From the NCBI GenBank assembly GCA_965216945.1, contig CBDCGU010000003.1:2480001-2544000 (forward strand): a DNA stretch of 64,000 bases. The letters run 5' to 3'. Source of the DNA: DATHZQ01 sp965216945 (lineage in GTDB: Bacteria; Actinomycetota; Acidimicrobiia; Spongiisociales; UBA5794). A program made the position numbers and the translations under genes. Below, in pieces: positions 34,708-43,494 of the stretch. The notes under the pieces were generated by a model that was given only the letters and a program-made list of their open reading frames with translations, was not told where the DNA came from and searched no databases. Position 1 is the first letter of the stretch. Each line of letters begins with the position of its first letter.

Positions 34708-35811
34708 TCAGCGGGCCACGAGAAGGGGCACCAGCCGCTCCGCATCTTCGAGCCCGCCGTGGTGGCCGGTCATGCGGTCGTCGGAGTGCTTGTGGAGCAG
34801 CACATGACCCCGCTCGGGAACCAGGAGCCCGTCGGGCCGGCGGGCGTCGAAAGCAGTGTGGAATGGCTCCGGTCCCCACCACCCGGCCACAGCGGGGAAC
34901 GGATGCCACGTTGCCGGCAGAGCCGCAGTGATTTCGGCGCCGTCGCCGCGCACGAACATGACACGGCTGTCGCCGTAGAACGTACGGCCGCGGTGCAACG
35001 CCCTGGGGATGCGATGCTGGCGTTCCTTGGGAAAGTCCATGTGGCCGTGGTCTGCGGTCCCCACGAGGCCCACTCCCTGGGGGAGCCGGCTGCGCAGTGA
35101 GGACCAGACGAAATCCGCCGTCGCCATTGCCTGGGCGTACTCCGGTGAGCTCTGGCCGGCTACGTGGGCGGCGAAATCGACCTGGGGGACGTAGGTGAGG
35201 ATGAGGCGCCCGGGCACCGCCGCGAGCTGGCACGTGGCTGCGATCTGCTCTTCCACCGTGGCGACGCCTTCGAAACGGCACCCCCGGTAGAGCAGCTTCG
35301 TCAGCTTGCTCCCGGCAAACCCGGCAGGCTGAACCGTGATCGGCTCCAACCCGGCGCGGTTCAAACGCTCCCAGAGGTTGGGTGAGGGCAGCATCCCCTC
35401 GGTGTCGAAGTCCAGGGCTGCTCCCCACAGGGTCGTCCACTTGATCGTGTTGACGACCTCGCCGACCTGCGGCATCCACAGCTGGTAGCCGAGCAACCCA
35501 TGCTGCGATGGCGGCAGACCGGTGGCGATCGACGCCAGGCTCACCGTGGTCGTCGTCGGAAACGGTGCATCGATCGACGCCGCCCGATCGGCCGCCAGCA
35601 TGCCGGCCGCCGGATGCTCGAGCTGCGCCGAGCCCAACCCGTCGAACAGCACGAGTACATACGTGGCAGCGTCGGCGATCGCGGTCCCGAGCGATGCGCG
35701 CAGCCCCGGCGACGAAGCTGCCCCCGTGAGCCGGCGTTCCAGCTCGGCGACGAGATTGACGAGGGATCCGCCGGAGTAGTCGGGCAGCGTGGGAAGCGGT
35801 GTGGCGGGCAC
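34708..35811 (-). CDS. Alkaline phosphatase superfamily phosphodiesterase
   Basis: A 367-residue enzyme of the nucleotide pyrophosphatase/phosphodiesterase type. Metal and nucleophile sites are seen as LVLFDGLG (first Asp), APFPTTTTVSLASIATGLPPSQHGLLGY (Thr nucleophile in PTTT), YVPQVDFAAH (Asp/His), GTADHGHMDF (Asp-His) and HHGGL near the end. No signal peptide is seen, so it is probably cytosolic. The start at GTG 35811 is chosen because TAGCGT lies 7 nt upstream; an open frame extends further but is basic and unlike the family. Confidence 0.78.
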   Translation of the reverse strand: MPATPLPTLPDYSGGSLVNLVAELERRLTGAASSPGLRASLGTAIADAATYVLVLFDGLGSAQLEHPAAGMLAADRAASIDAPFPTTTTVSLASIATGLPPSQHGLLGYQLWMPQVGEVVNTIKWTTLWGAALDFDTEGMLPSPNLWERLNRAGLEPITVQPAGFAGSKLTKLLYRGCRFEGVATVEEQIAATCQLAAVPGRLILTYVPQVDFAAHVAGQSSPEYAQAMATADFVWSSLRSRLPQGVGLVGTADHGHMDFPKERQHRIPRALHRGRTFYGDSRVMFVRGDGAEITAALPATWHPFPAVAGWWGPEPFHTAFDARRPDGLLVPERGHVLLHKHSDDRMTGHHGGLEDAERLVPLLVAR

Positions 35812-35818
35812 GGCGGCG

Positions 35819-35824
35819 ACGCTA
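35819..35824 (-). promoter_or_regulatory. Leaderless -10 element of the phosphodiesterase gene
   Basis: On the minus strand TAGCGT ends 7 nt before GTG 35811. Confidence 0.45.
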
Positions 35825-35949
35825 GCCGAGATACCCCGCCTCGAATGGTCCGTGGCGTCGCGGGCCGGGGAGACCGCGCAGCCATTTGGGCGACGGACCA
35901 CGCGATACAACCTCGGAGGGCACACGGATGGGGCATGTCGGCCTCGCTT

Positions 35950-35977
35950 TTGGTGCACCAATCGCAAATCCTATACT
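35950..35977 (+). promoter_or_regulatory. Probable promoter of the second nuo operon
   Basis: TTGGTG (35950-35955), 16-bp spacer and TATACT (35972-35977, 5 of 6 matches) about 57 bp ahead of nuoA. It is the only strong -10 in the 220-bp divergent region, and sits in a locally AT-richer patch. Confidence 0.5.
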
Positions 35978-36033
35978 CGCCCCGGACATCGGCCCTGGTG
36001 CCGATCCGCATCGCGTAAGGGGCTTCTTGGACC

Positions 36034-36417
36034 GTGCTCGATCAGTACCTCGGCGAGTACATCACCGTCGCTGTCTTCCTCGCTGTGGGCGCCTTGTTGG
36101 TCGGTGGGGCAATCTTCGCCTCGTCGCTTCTCCAGCCGAAGAAGCCGAGCCGCGTGAAGTCCGAGTCCTATGAGTGCGGTATCGACCCCGTCGGCGGCGG
36201 CTGGTCACAGACGCAGATCCGCTACTACATCTTTGCGCTGCTGTTCCTGATCTTCGATGTCGAGGCCGTGTTCATCTTCCCGTGGGCGACACGGCTGGAG
36301 TCGTTCGCCGATGCGGGCATGGGCGGCTTCGTCTTGGTCGAGATGGCCATATTCATCGCCATCCTCGTCTTGGGCCTCGTCTATGCGATTCGCAAGGGAG
36401 TCCTGCGATGGGAGTGA
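36034..36417 (+). CDS. nuoA: NADH-quinone oxidoreductase subunit A, operon 2
   Basis: A 127-residue NuoA without the charged tail of copy 1. Motif KSESYECGIDPVGGGWSQTQIRYYIFALLFLIFDVEAVFIFPWA is complete. The GTG start follows AAGGGGCTTCTTGGACC. It overlaps nuoB by 10 bp, a tighter packing than in operon 1. First gene of an 11-gene operon lacking nuoEFG. Confidence 0.94.
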   Translation: MLDQYLGEYITVAVFLAVGALLVGGAIFASSLLQPKKPSRVKSESYECGIDPVGGGWSQTQIRYYIFALLFLIFDVEAVFIFPWATRLESFADAGMGGFVLVEMAIFIAILVLGLVYAIRKGVLRWE

Positions 36418-36905
36418 TCGAGAAGTTCGGTGCTCCGAAACCCGTGTCCTGGCTCCTCAACTGGTCGCGAAAATACTCGCTGTGGTTCTTCCAATTCGGG
36501 CTGGCGTGTTGCGCCATCGAGATGATGGCCGCCTCCAGCCCTCGCTACGACTTCATGCGCTTTGGCATCATCCCTCTGCCGGCGTCGCCCCGCCAGGCCG
36601 ATCTGATGGTCGTGGCCGGCACCGTCACCGACAAGATGGCGCCTGCCATCCGCCGTCTCTACGACCAGATGCCGGAGCCCAAATACGTCATCTCCATGGG
36701 CTCGTGCTCGAATTGTGGCGGTCCCTACTGGGATTCGTACTCGGTCACGAAGGGTGTCGACCAGGTGATCCCGGTCGACGTCTACGTTCCCGGGTGCCCG
36801 CCACGGCCGGAGGCGCTGATGGAAGGGATCGTCCTCCTGCAAGAGCAGATCACCAACGAAGACGTGCGCGAGAAGTGGAGCCAGCGTGACCGACAGCCCG
36901 TCTGA
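36408..36905 (+). CDS. nuoB: NADH-quinone oxidoreductase subunit B, operon 2
   Basis: A 165-residue NuoB with N2 ligands C34-C35, C100 and C130, plus an extra C103 (SCSNCGG). It is clearly diverged from copy 1 outside the cluster loops. The gene overlaps nuoC by 20 bp. Confidence 0.95.
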   Translation: MGVIEKFGAPKPVSWLLNWSRKYSLWFFQFGLACCAIEMMAASSPRYDFMRFGIIPLPASPRQADLMVVAGTVTDKMAPAIRRLYDQMPEPKYVISMGSCSNCGGPYWDSYSVTKGVDQVIPVDVYVPGCPPRPEALMEGIVLLQEQITNEDVREKWSQRDRQPV

Positions 36906-37491
36906 CACGACCCAGACCGAGGTCGCCGCAGAGGGGGATGCTGAGGAAGCGAGCCTCGCAGCGGACCTCGCCGCCTCCGTCGGGTCCACGGCGTGGCGAG
37001 ACGACCACGGCACTGTGCACATCGAGGTCGCTCCGGAGCAATGGGTGAGCGCGATCTCCACGATTGCGGAGACCTTCCCGTTCTTCTCATGGCTGTCCGC
37101 CGTCGACTGGTCGAAGGAGGTCGAGGTGGGGGAGCCGGCAGATGACGCCGAGAACCTCGAGGAGCGGTTCGACGTCCTGTGCCGGTTGTCGTCACTGACG
37201 AATGGCGATGCGGCAATCGTCCTCACCTCCGTGGCCAAGGACGACGCCGCCGTCGACTCGATCGTCGACGTGTTTCCCGGAGCGGGGTGGCACGAGCGGG
37301 AAGCAGCCGAGATGTTCGGCATCCACTTCCGCGGCAACCCGAATCTCTCCAAGCTCTACCTGCCGGACAGCTTCGAGGGCAATCCCCTCCTCAAGTCCTA
37401 CCCGCTGCTGGCCCGCGAGGTGAAACCGTGGCCGGGGACCGTCGACGTCGAGGACATGCCCTCGGTCGAGAACGCAGAGGCGGGCGCATGA
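36886..37491 (+). CDS. nuoC: NADH-quinone oxidoreductase subunit C, operon 2
   Basis: A 201-residue 30-kDa-type subunit. The signature is WHEREAAEMFGIHFRGNPNLSKLYLPDSFEGNPLLKSYPL, with a 30-residue acidic N-terminal extension. GTG 36886 overlaps nuoB. NuoC and NuoD stay separate genes, not fused. Confidence 0.93.
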   Translation: MTDSPSDTTQTEVAAEGDAEEASLAADLAASVGSTAWRDDHGTVHIEVAPEQWVSAISTIAETFPFFSWLSAVDWSKEVEVGEPADDAENLEERFDVLCRLSSLTNGDAAIVLTSVAKDDAAVDSIVDVFPGAGWHEREAAEMFGIHFRGNPNLSKLYLPDSFEGNPLLKSYPLLAREVKPWPGTVDVEDMPSVENAEAGA

Positions 37492-38681
37492 CCCAGCTCG
37501 ACCCCCGGGCCGCCATGCACCTGTCCGAGGCTGCCGTGTCGGTCGAGCTCGAGACGGCGGACATGACCCTCAACATCGGGCCTCAGCATCCCTCGACGCA
37601 CGGCGTGCTCCGGCTCGTCGCCAAGGTCGACGGTGAGCGAGTCGAGTCCGTCGAGCCGGTCATCGGTTACATGCACCGTGGCTACGAGAAGCTGGCCGAG
37701 GTACGGACGTATGCGCAGATCACTGCGCTCGTCAACCGCATCGACTGGGTGTCGGGATTCGCCAATGAGGTGCCGTTCGTCGTGGCCGTTGAGCGGCTGA
37801 TGGGTATCGAAGCGCCGGAGCGTGCCCAGTGGATCCGCCTCATCCTCACCGAGATGACCCGGATCTCGTCCCACCTGCTCTTCATGTCGTCGTACCCGCT
37901 CGAGTTGGGAGCGGCGACGCCGCTGATGTATGCGTTGCGGGAGCGCGAGCATGTGATGGACCTCATCGAGGGGGTCACCGGTGGCCGCTTCCATCCAAAC
38001 TTCAACCGTGTCGGCGGTGTGAAGCCTGCGGCCGGTGGCGGGTCGGACCAGAAGAAGGTATCCCAAGACCTTCCCGCAGGCTTCCTCCAGGGTACCCGCG
38101 ACGCCATGGACAAGGTCGATGCCGTATGCGACGAGCTCGACAACCTGGTCATGGGTAACGAGCTGATCAAAGCCAGGACCGTCGGCGTGGGCGTCATTCC
38201 TCCCGACGTCGCTGTGAAGTACGGTCTGTCGGGCCCCAACCTGCGGGCGTCGGGTGTGGGCTTCGACCTCCGCAAGCACGAGCAGGTATTGCCCTACGAC
38301 CGTTTCGAGTTCGACATCCCCGTCGGGGAGAACGGCGACTGCTACGACCGTTTCACCGTCCGCCTGGCCGAGCTCCGCCAGGCCATCCGCATCGTGCGGC
38401 AGGCCGTCGATACGATCCCATCCGGTCCGTTGCAGGCCAAGGTGCCGCGGGTGCTCAAGGTGCCGCCGGGGGCGATCTACGTGCGGGCGGAGAATCCCAA
38501 GGGAGAGATGGGTTACTACGTCATCAGTCAGGGTGGTCGCATCCCATACCGCGTCAAGGTGCGGTCGGCCTCCTTCAGCAACCTGTCGATCCTGCCCTGG
38601 ATCCTCGAAGGCGCCCTCGTCCCCGACCTCGTCGCCATCATGGGCAGCCTGGACTTCGTGCTGGGAGACGTGGACCGATGA
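37488..38681 (+). CDS. nuoD: NADH-quinone oxidoreductase subunit D, operon 2
   Basis: A 397-residue 49-kDa-type subunit. The core begins at NIGPQHPSTHGVLRLVAK (residues 29-46). The loop reads IGYMHRGYEKLAEVRTYAQ with HRG and Tyr75 in the position of Thermus Nqo4 Tyr87, unlike copy 1 (HTG and Trp143). This resembles NdhH/FpoD and mitochondrial forms more than the usual actinobacterial NuoD. The C-terminus FVLGDVDR is canonical. Overlaps the next small frame by ATGA. Confidence 0.95.
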   Translation: MTQLDPRAAMHLSEAAVSVELETADMTLNIGPQHPSTHGVLRLVAKVDGERVESVEPVIGYMHRGYEKLAEVRTYAQITALVNRIDWVSGFANEVPFVVAVERLMGIEAPERAQWIRLILTEMTRISSHLLFMSSYPLELGAATPLMYALREREHVMDLIEGVTGGRFHPNFNRVGGVKPAAGGGSDQKKVSQDLPAGFLQGTRDAMDKVDAVCDELDNLVMGNELIKARTVGVGVIPPDVAVKYGLSGPNLRASGVGFDLRKHEQVLPYDRFEFDIPVGENGDCYDRFTVRLAELRQAIRIVRQAVDTIPSGPLQAKVPRVLKVPPGAIYVRAENPKGEMGYYVISQGGRIPYRVKVRSASFSNLSILPWILEGALVPDLVAIMGSLDFVLGDVDR

Positions 38682-38770
38682 CCGCAGCATCGAGCAACAG
38701 GCGGCGGCGCAGGCGACCTCAGAGCTCGGCGCAACCCTGGTTGCGCCGAAAGGCGGAGGCTGCGGCATGA
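38678..38770 (+). CDS. Bridging mini-ORF between nuoD and nuoH, operon 2 (30 codons)
   Basis: ATG 38678 overlaps the nuoD stop and TGA 38768-38770 overlaps the nuoH start, both as ATGA. The peptide starts MTAASSNRRRRRRPQSSAQP and is strongly basic. It occupies exactly the place where nuoEFG would lie in a full operon. The DNA contains a strong hairpin (38726-38749). Confidence 0.35.
   Translation: MTAASSNRRRRRRPQSSAQPWLRRKAEAAA
38726..38749 (+). repeat. Perfect 11-bp inverted repeat in the nuoD-nuoH gap
   Basis: TCGGCGCAACC and GGTTGCGCCGA separated by two bases. It lies inside the bridging frame at the site of the missing nuoEFG genes and is followed by AAAGG, not a T tract. Possible mRNA processing or stability hairpin, or a scar of gene loss. 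Confidence 0.55.
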
Positions 38771-39771
38771 ACTTCTGGCTCGAGCTGGTGATCAAGGTCG
38801 TTGCGATCCTCGGAGTGATGCTGCCTGCGGCGCTGCTGATCATCTTCGGTGAGCTGAAGATCTCGGCCCACATGCAGAGCCGGATCGGGCCCTACTTCGC
38901 CGGGGGGCGCTGGGGCTGGGCACAGCCGCTCGCCGACGGTCTCAAGTTCATGCAGAAAGAGGATCTGGTCCCGACCGCCGCCGATTCGACCGTTTACAAG
39001 CTGGCGCCGTACGTGGTGCTCATGGGGACCCTGGCGACCTTCGTGATCATCCCGTTCAGCCCCACCCTCGTTCCGGAGAACCTCGATCTCGGCATCTTCT
39101 ACCTGCTTGCGGTCTCGTCGATCTCGACGCTCGGCGTGCTCATGGCCGGATGGGCGTCGGGCAACAAATACTCCCTCATCGGCGGCTTGCGGGCGGGTGC
39201 CCAGCTCATCGCCTACGAGCTGCCGCTCGTGCTGGCGGCGGTCGCCGTCGCCGTCCAGGCCGGCACCTTGTCGCTCAACGGCATCGTCGAGGCGCAGGCG
39301 ACCACGGAGCTGTTCGGGGTCAACATCCACCTGCCCTACCTCTTCACCGGGCAGATCATCGGGTTCGTGATCTTCCTCGTCGCCAGTCTCGCCGAACTGA
39401 GCCGGATCCCGTTCGACATGCCCATCGCCGAATCCGAGCTGACGATGGGCTATCTCACCGAATACTCCGGCATCCGCTTCACCATGTTCTTCCTCGGCGA
39501 GTACGCCGGGATGGTCTCCATGGCGGCCATCGCCGCGACGCTCTACCTGGGCGGTTACTGGCTTCCCGGGCTGTCCGAGGACACATTGACCTACGCCGGC
39601 CCGTTCATCCTCCTGGGCAAGGTGCTGCTGCTGGCGTTCGTGTTCATCTGGATGCGCTGGACGTTCCCTCGACTCCGTGAGGACCAACTGCAGACCATCG
39701 CCTGGAAGTGGCTCATCCCGCTGGCGCTCCTGAACATCATGCTGACTGCGTTCTTCAAGGTGGCGTTCTGA
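38767..39771 (+). CDS. nuoH: NADH-quinone oxidoreductase subunit H, operon 2
   Basis: A 334-residue quinone-channel subunit. ELKISAHMQSRIGPYFAGGRWGWAQPLADGLKFMQKED replaces the usual ERK...GP-RAGP loop, and AELSRIPFDMPIAESELTMGYLTEYSG matches the conserved loop. Shares one base with nuoI. Confidence 0.95.
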   Translation: MNFWLELVIKVVAILGVMLPAALLIIFGELKISAHMQSRIGPYFAGGRWGWAQPLADGLKFMQKEDLVPTAADSTVYKLAPYVVLMGTLATFVIIPFSPTLVPENLDLGIFYLLAVSSISTLGVLMAGWASGNKYSLIGGLRAGAQLIAYELPLVLAAVAVAVQAGTLSLNGIVEAQATTELFGVNIHLPYLFTGQIIGFVIFLVASLAELSRIPFDMPIAESELTMGYLTEYSGIRFTMFFLGEYAGMVSMAAIAATLYLGGYWLPGLSEDTLTYAGPFILLGKVLLLAFVFIWMRWTFPRLREDQLQTIAWKWLIPLALLNIMLTAFFKVAF

Positions 39772-40238
39772 TGGCCGGCAACGGATTCCCCTTCAAGGGT
39801 CTCTTCAAGGGCATGAGCATCACGTTCCGCGAGCTGCTCAAGAAGCCCATCACCGTGAATTACCCGCTGGAGAAGGAGACGCCCGTCCCCCGCGCCCGAG
39901 GCGTCATCGCCCTCGACATCGAAGCCTGCACGGTGTGCATGCTGTGCGCCCGCGAATGCCCGGACTGGTGTATCTACATCGAGGGTCACAAAGAGGAGGT
40001 CCCGCCGGCCAAAGAGGGCGGCCGTGTGCGCACCCGCGCCAAGCTGGACCGGTTCGACATCGACTACGCCCTCTGCATGTACTGCGGCATCTGTGTCGAG
40101 GTGTGTCCGTTCGATGCGCTGTTCTGGAGCCCCGACTACGAGTACTCGGAGTACAAGATCAGCGAGATGCTCCACGACAAGGAGCGTCTCACCGAATGGC
40201 TCGAGACCGTGCCCGAACCCCCGGCGTTGGAGTCCTGA
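39771..40238 (+). CDS. nuoI: NADH-quinone oxidoreductase subunit I, operon 2
   Basis: A 155-residue double-cluster ferredoxin subunit, 66 residues shorter than copy 1 because it lacks the C-terminal extension. Clusters: C53/C56/C59/C63 (CTVCMLCARECP) and C102/C105/C108/C112 (CMYCGICVEVCP). With no NuoEFG in this operon, this subunit is the likely entry point for electrons from a different donor. Overlaps nuoJ by one base. Confidence 0.95.
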   Translation: MAGNGFPFKGLFKGMSITFRELLKKPITVNYPLEKETPVPRARGVIALDIEACTVCMLCARECPDWCIYIEGHKEEVPPAKEGGRVRTRAKLDRFDIDYALCMYCGICVEVCPFDALFWSPDYEYSEYKISEMLHDKERLTEWLETVPEPPALES

Positions 40239-40783
40239 TGGATTTCAGCGACTGGATCTCGACGCCGCAGAACTGGGTGTTCCTCGTGATCGCCCTACCG
40301 ATGCTCATCGCCGGCATCAAGGTGGTGCAGACATCCAACGTCGTCCACTCGGTGCTGTACCTCGTCGTCACGTTGGGCGGCTCCGCGGCGCTGTTCATCG
40401 TGGTCGGGGCAGAGTTCGTGGCCTGGACGGTGGTACTCGTCTACATCGGTGCCGTGGTCGTCCTGTTCCTCTTCGGGATCATGATCACGCGGGCGCCGCT
40501 TGGTTTCGACGTCACGTTGAGCCATTCGCTCGGTGTGCGTATCGCCGCCGGTCTGGTGTCCTTCGTGTTGTTCCTGCTCGTCGGCGGAGCGATGGTGGAC
40601 GAGTTCGCCGATCAGGCGATACCCGAAGCGGTGGATCCGACCCGTACGAGCACGATCGGCGAGTTGATGTTCGAGCGGTTCGTGATCCCGTTCGAGGTGG
40701 TGTCGTTCGTGCTGCTCGCCGCTCTCATCGGCGGCATCGTCTTGGCGCGACGGGACCCCGTGGACGACGAGGCGGTGCGGTGA
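40238..40783 (+). CDS. nuoJ: NADH-quinone oxidoreductase subunit J, operon 2
   Basis: A 181-residue five-helix subunit. TSNVVHSVLYLVVTLGGSAALFIVVGAEFVAWTVVLVYIGAVVVLFLFGIMIT is the core, with the pi-bulge helix VLVYIGAVVVLF. Followed by an 85-bp gap filled by a bridging frame. Confidence 0.93.
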   Translation: MDFSDWISTPQNWVFLVIALPMLIAGIKVVQTSNVVHSVLYLVVTLGGSAALFIVVGAEFVAWTVVLVYIGAVVVLFLFGIMITRAPLGFDVTLSHSLGVRIAAGLVSFVLFLLVGGAMVDEFADQAIPEAVDPTRTSTIGELMFERFVIPFEVVSFVLLAALIGGIVLARRDPVDDEAVR

Positions 40784-40875
40784 TGCTCTCCCGCTGCACC
40801 CGTTCGTTCGGCGCTTCTCCCCGGCCGAAGCCCCGCATCCGGGCGCCACTGTGCGAGGGGGTGGCCGGATGCTGA
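40783..40875 (+). CDS. Bridging mini-ORF between nuoJ and nuoK, operon 2 (30 codons)
   Basis: ATG 40783 overlaps the nuoJ stop (TGATG) and its TGA at 40873-40875 overlaps the nuoK start (ATGCTGA). The peptide, beginning MLSRCTRSFGASPRPKPRIR, is basic with three Cys and no recognised motif. Confidence 0.35.
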   Translation: MLSRCTRSFGASPRPKPRIRAPLCEGVAGC

Positions 40876-41174
40876 TCAATCAGTTCTTGATCTTGGGGGC
40901 TGCGCTGTTCTCGATCGGTGTGTACGGCGTACTCACCCGGCGCAACGCGGTCATGGTGCTGCTCTCCGTCGAGCTCATGCTCGCAGCGGTGAACATCAAT
41001 CTCGTGGCCTTCGACCGGTTCCTGGCCGACGAGATGGCCGGCGGGCAGATCTTCGCCCTCTTTGTCATCGCCGTCGCCGCCGCCGAGGTCGGGATCGGGC
41101 TGGCCATCATCCTGATGATCTTCCGCAATCGTCGTTCCGCCAACGTCGACGAGTTGGACCTGCTGAAGCTATGA
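40869..41174 (+). CDS. nuoK: NADH-quinone oxidoreductase subunit K, operon 2
   Basis: A 101-residue three-helix subunit with the paired Glu helices SVELMLAAVNINLVAF and AAAEVGIGLAIILMIF. ATG 40869 is chosen because MLINQFLILGAALF is the family start; an upstream in-frame start adds six Gly/Arg-rich residues. Overlaps the next small frame by ATGA. Confidence 0.95.
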   Translation: MLINQFLILGAALFSIGVYGVLTRRNAVMVLLSVELMLAAVNINLVAFDRFLADEMAGGQIFALFVIAVAAAEVGIGLAIILMIFRNRRSANVDELDLLKL

Positions 41175-41356
41175 CGCACCTCCTCAGCACCCGGTACTAC
41201 GTACTCCGCAGCCGCGCCGCCGAACCGGGTGGCGACGACGCCGGTCGACCCGTCGAAGACACCACGACGCAAGAGTTGCGGCGACGCCGGATCGACGCAC
41301 GCCTGGCGAAGCATCCGGTGCGAACGAAGCACGGCGCCCACGGTGGTGCGGCATGA
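41171..41356 (+). CDS. Bridging ORF between nuoK and nuoL, operon 2 (61 codons)
   Basis: ATG 41171 overlaps the nuoK stop and TGA 41354-41356 overlaps the nuoL start, both as ATGA, across a 178-bp gap. The peptide starts MTHLLSTRYYVLRSRAAEPG and has a charged middle (TTTQELRRRRIDARLAKH) predicted helical. At this length it is the best candidate of the six to be a real small subunit. CACCCGGT and ACCGGGTG near its start form an inverted repeat. Confidence 0.45.
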   Translation: MTHLLSTRYYVLRSRAAEPGGDDAGRPVEDTTTQELRRRRIDARLAKHPVRTKHGAHGGAA

Positions 41357-43467
41357 CCGGCTTCGCATCGCTGCTGCTGGCCACCGCCGAGGCGGGCGAG
41401 CACGCCGCGGAGTTCTCCGACGGTGGAGCGCTCGCCCAGGCCGCCTGGCTGATCCCCGTGGTGCCGATGGTGATGGCCTTCCTCATCGTCTTCTTCGGCA
41501 AGCGCTCACCGCTCAAGGGCTGGGGCATGGCCGCAGGGACCATGGCCTTCGTGGCGCTGTACGGCATCATCCTGTTCGGCATCAACACCTTCGGCACACC
41601 GATCACCTACGAAGGGTCGATCGATCTCGCCACCGTCGGTACCAACGCGTTCGGCCAGCCGCTCCACATCGAATGGGGCTGGATGGTGGATGGCCTCTCC
41701 TCGATGATGTACTTCGTCGTCGGTGTCGTCGGTCTGCTCGTCTTCATCTATGCGAAGGGCTACATGGACGGCGACATCCGCTACACGTGGTTCTTTGCCT
41801 CCTTCACCTTGTTCGCCGGCGGCATGCTCGTGTTGGTGTCGGCGCCGAACATGATCCAGCTCATCGTCGGCTGGGAGCTCGTCGGCGTGGCGTCCTGGCT
41901 GCTGATCGGCCACTACTGGGAGGATCACGAGAACTCGTCTGCCGCCATCAAAGCCTTCCTCACCAACAAGGTGGCGGACGCCGCGTTGTTCATCGGAGTG
42001 ATCATCGTCGGCCTCACGGCGGGATCGTTCCGCTTCACCGAGATCATGCATGTCGTCGCCGATGGGGGACCGACGGCCGGGGCGCTTGCCAAGTATGCCT
42101 TCTGGGGCGGACTGGCTCTGTTCATCGGCGCCATGGGCAAGAGTGCCCAGTTCCCTCTGCATGTGTGGCTGCCCGACGCGATGGCGGGCCCGACGCCGGT
42201 GTCTGCGCTGATGCATGCCGCCACGATGGTGACGGCCGGCGTCTACCTCATCGCCCGCATGTTCCCCTTCTACCTGTCGCCCGAGTTCGCCGCAGACGTG
42301 CGCGGCATCATCATCGTCATCGGGGCGCTCACGCTGCTCCTCACCGGTCTCATCGCCCTGGTGCAGAACGACATCAAGAAGGTTCTGGCCTACTCGACCC
42401 TGTCGCAGCTCGGATACATGGTGACCGCGATGGGGGCTGGTGCGTACACCGCCGGTCTGTTCCATCTGTTCACCCATGCCTTCTTCAAGGCGCTGCTGTT
42501 CCTCGGTGCCGGCTCCGTGATCCACGCCGTGCATTCCAACAACATGACCGACATGGGCGGGCTGCGCCGCTACATGCCGCAGACGTTCTGGACGTTCGTG
42601 ATCGGTTCGGCGGCGCTGGCCGGCATCGTCCCTCTGGCCGGTTTCTGGTCGAAGGACGAGATCCTGGCGTCGATCTCGTTCTCCGCCTCGGCCGAGTCGG
42701 GATTCACCTCGGCGCAAGGCGGTGCGGATCTCGCCGGCTTCGTTCTGTGGGTGGCCATCGCCGGAGCATTCGTCACCGCGTTCTACATGACCCGCACCGT
42801 CTGGCTGACGTTCTTCGGTGAATACAAAGGCAGCGCCCATCCGCACGAGTCACCGATCGTGATGACCTACCCGTTGATCGCACTGGCGTTCTTCTCGGTG
42901 GTCGCCGGCTTCCTCAACGTGCCGGGCGTCACCGAGTTCTTCACCGAGAGCGTCGGTGCCCGCTTCACGGCGGTGCTCGACCACCATGCCTCGTCGATCG
43001 ACGTGACGCTTGCCATTGCCGGCACCATTGCGGCGCTGCTCGGCATCGCCATCGGCTACCGGCTCTGGGCCGCCGACGGGCCCACCCAAGAAGCCCGCGA
43101 CACCTTCCGCATACCCGTGCTGTACCCGCTGCTGGAGCACAAGTACTACATCGACGACTTCTACATGGACGGCATCGTCAAGCCCATCCGCGGCCCCATC
43201 GCCGGGGCGGTCGATTGGTTCAACGGTCACGTCATCGACTTCTTCGTCAACGGCGCCGGTTTCTTGGCCCGCGGCTTCGGCAAGTGGGTGTACGCGTTCG
43301 ACCAACGTGGGCTGGACGGCGCCATCAACGCCTCGGGGGCCGCCACCGGCGTCTCGAGTGGGGTGCTGCGCCGGCTCCAGACGGGTCGCGTGCAACAGTA
43401 CGCCGGCTTCATCGTGCTGGGCACGGTGTTGCTGGTGGCGGGTTTCGTCGGATTCACACGGTTCTGA
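41353..43467 (+). CDS. nuoL: NADH-quinone oxidoreductase subunit L, operon 2
   Basis: A 704-residue antiporter-like subunit, 62 residues longer than copy 1. Motifs: LIVGWELVGVASWLLIGHYW (helix-5 Glu), GKSAQFPLHVWLPDAMAGPTPVSALMHAATMVTAG, FFKALLFLGAGSVIHAV. The C-terminal lateral helix region begins near LLEHKYYIDDFYMDGIVKPI. The extra length lies in the loop between the core and this helix and in the tail. Confidence 0.95.
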   Translation: MTGFASLLLATAEAGEHAAEFSDGGALAQAAWLIPVVPMVMAFLIVFFGKRSPLKGWGMAAGTMAFVALYGIILFGINTFGTPITYEGSIDLATVGTNAFGQPLHIEWGWMVDGLSSMMYFVVGVVGLLVFIYAKGYMDGDIRYTWFFASFTLFAGGMLVLVSAPNMIQLIVGWELVGVASWLLIGHYWEDHENSSAAIKAFLTNKVADAALFIGVIIVGLTAGSFRFTEIMHVVADGGPTAGALAKYAFWGGLALFIGAMGKSAQFPLHVWLPDAMAGPTPVSALMHAATMVTAGVYLIARMFPFYLSPEFAADVRGIIIVIGALTLLLTGLIALVQNDIKKVLAYSTLSQLGYMVTAMGAGAYTAGLFHLFTHAFFKALLFLGAGSVIHAVHSNNMTDMGGLRRYMPQTFWTFVIGSAALAGIVPLAGFWSKDEILASISFSASAESGFTSAQGGADLAGFVLWVAIAGAFVTAFYMTRTVWLTFFGEYKGSAHPHESPIVMTYPLIALAFFSVVAGFLNVPGVTEFFTESVGARFTAVLDHHASSIDVTLAIAGTIAALLGIAIGYRLWAADGPTQEARDTFRIPVLYPLLEHKYYIDDFYMDGIVKPIRGPIAGAVDWFNGHVIDFFVNGAGFLARGFGKWVYAFDQRGLDGAINASGAATGVSSGVLRRLQTGRVQQYAGFIVLGTVLLVAGFVGFTRF

Positions 43468-43494
43468 GCAACAGGTAACGGGAGGAACGAGCAC

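Noticed and set aside
35812..35967. 52-codon upstream extension of the phosphodiesterase gene
   Set aside because: Basic, Cys-containing sequence unlike the family; it would overlap the promoter region of the second nuo operon, and GTG 35811 has a properly spaced -10.
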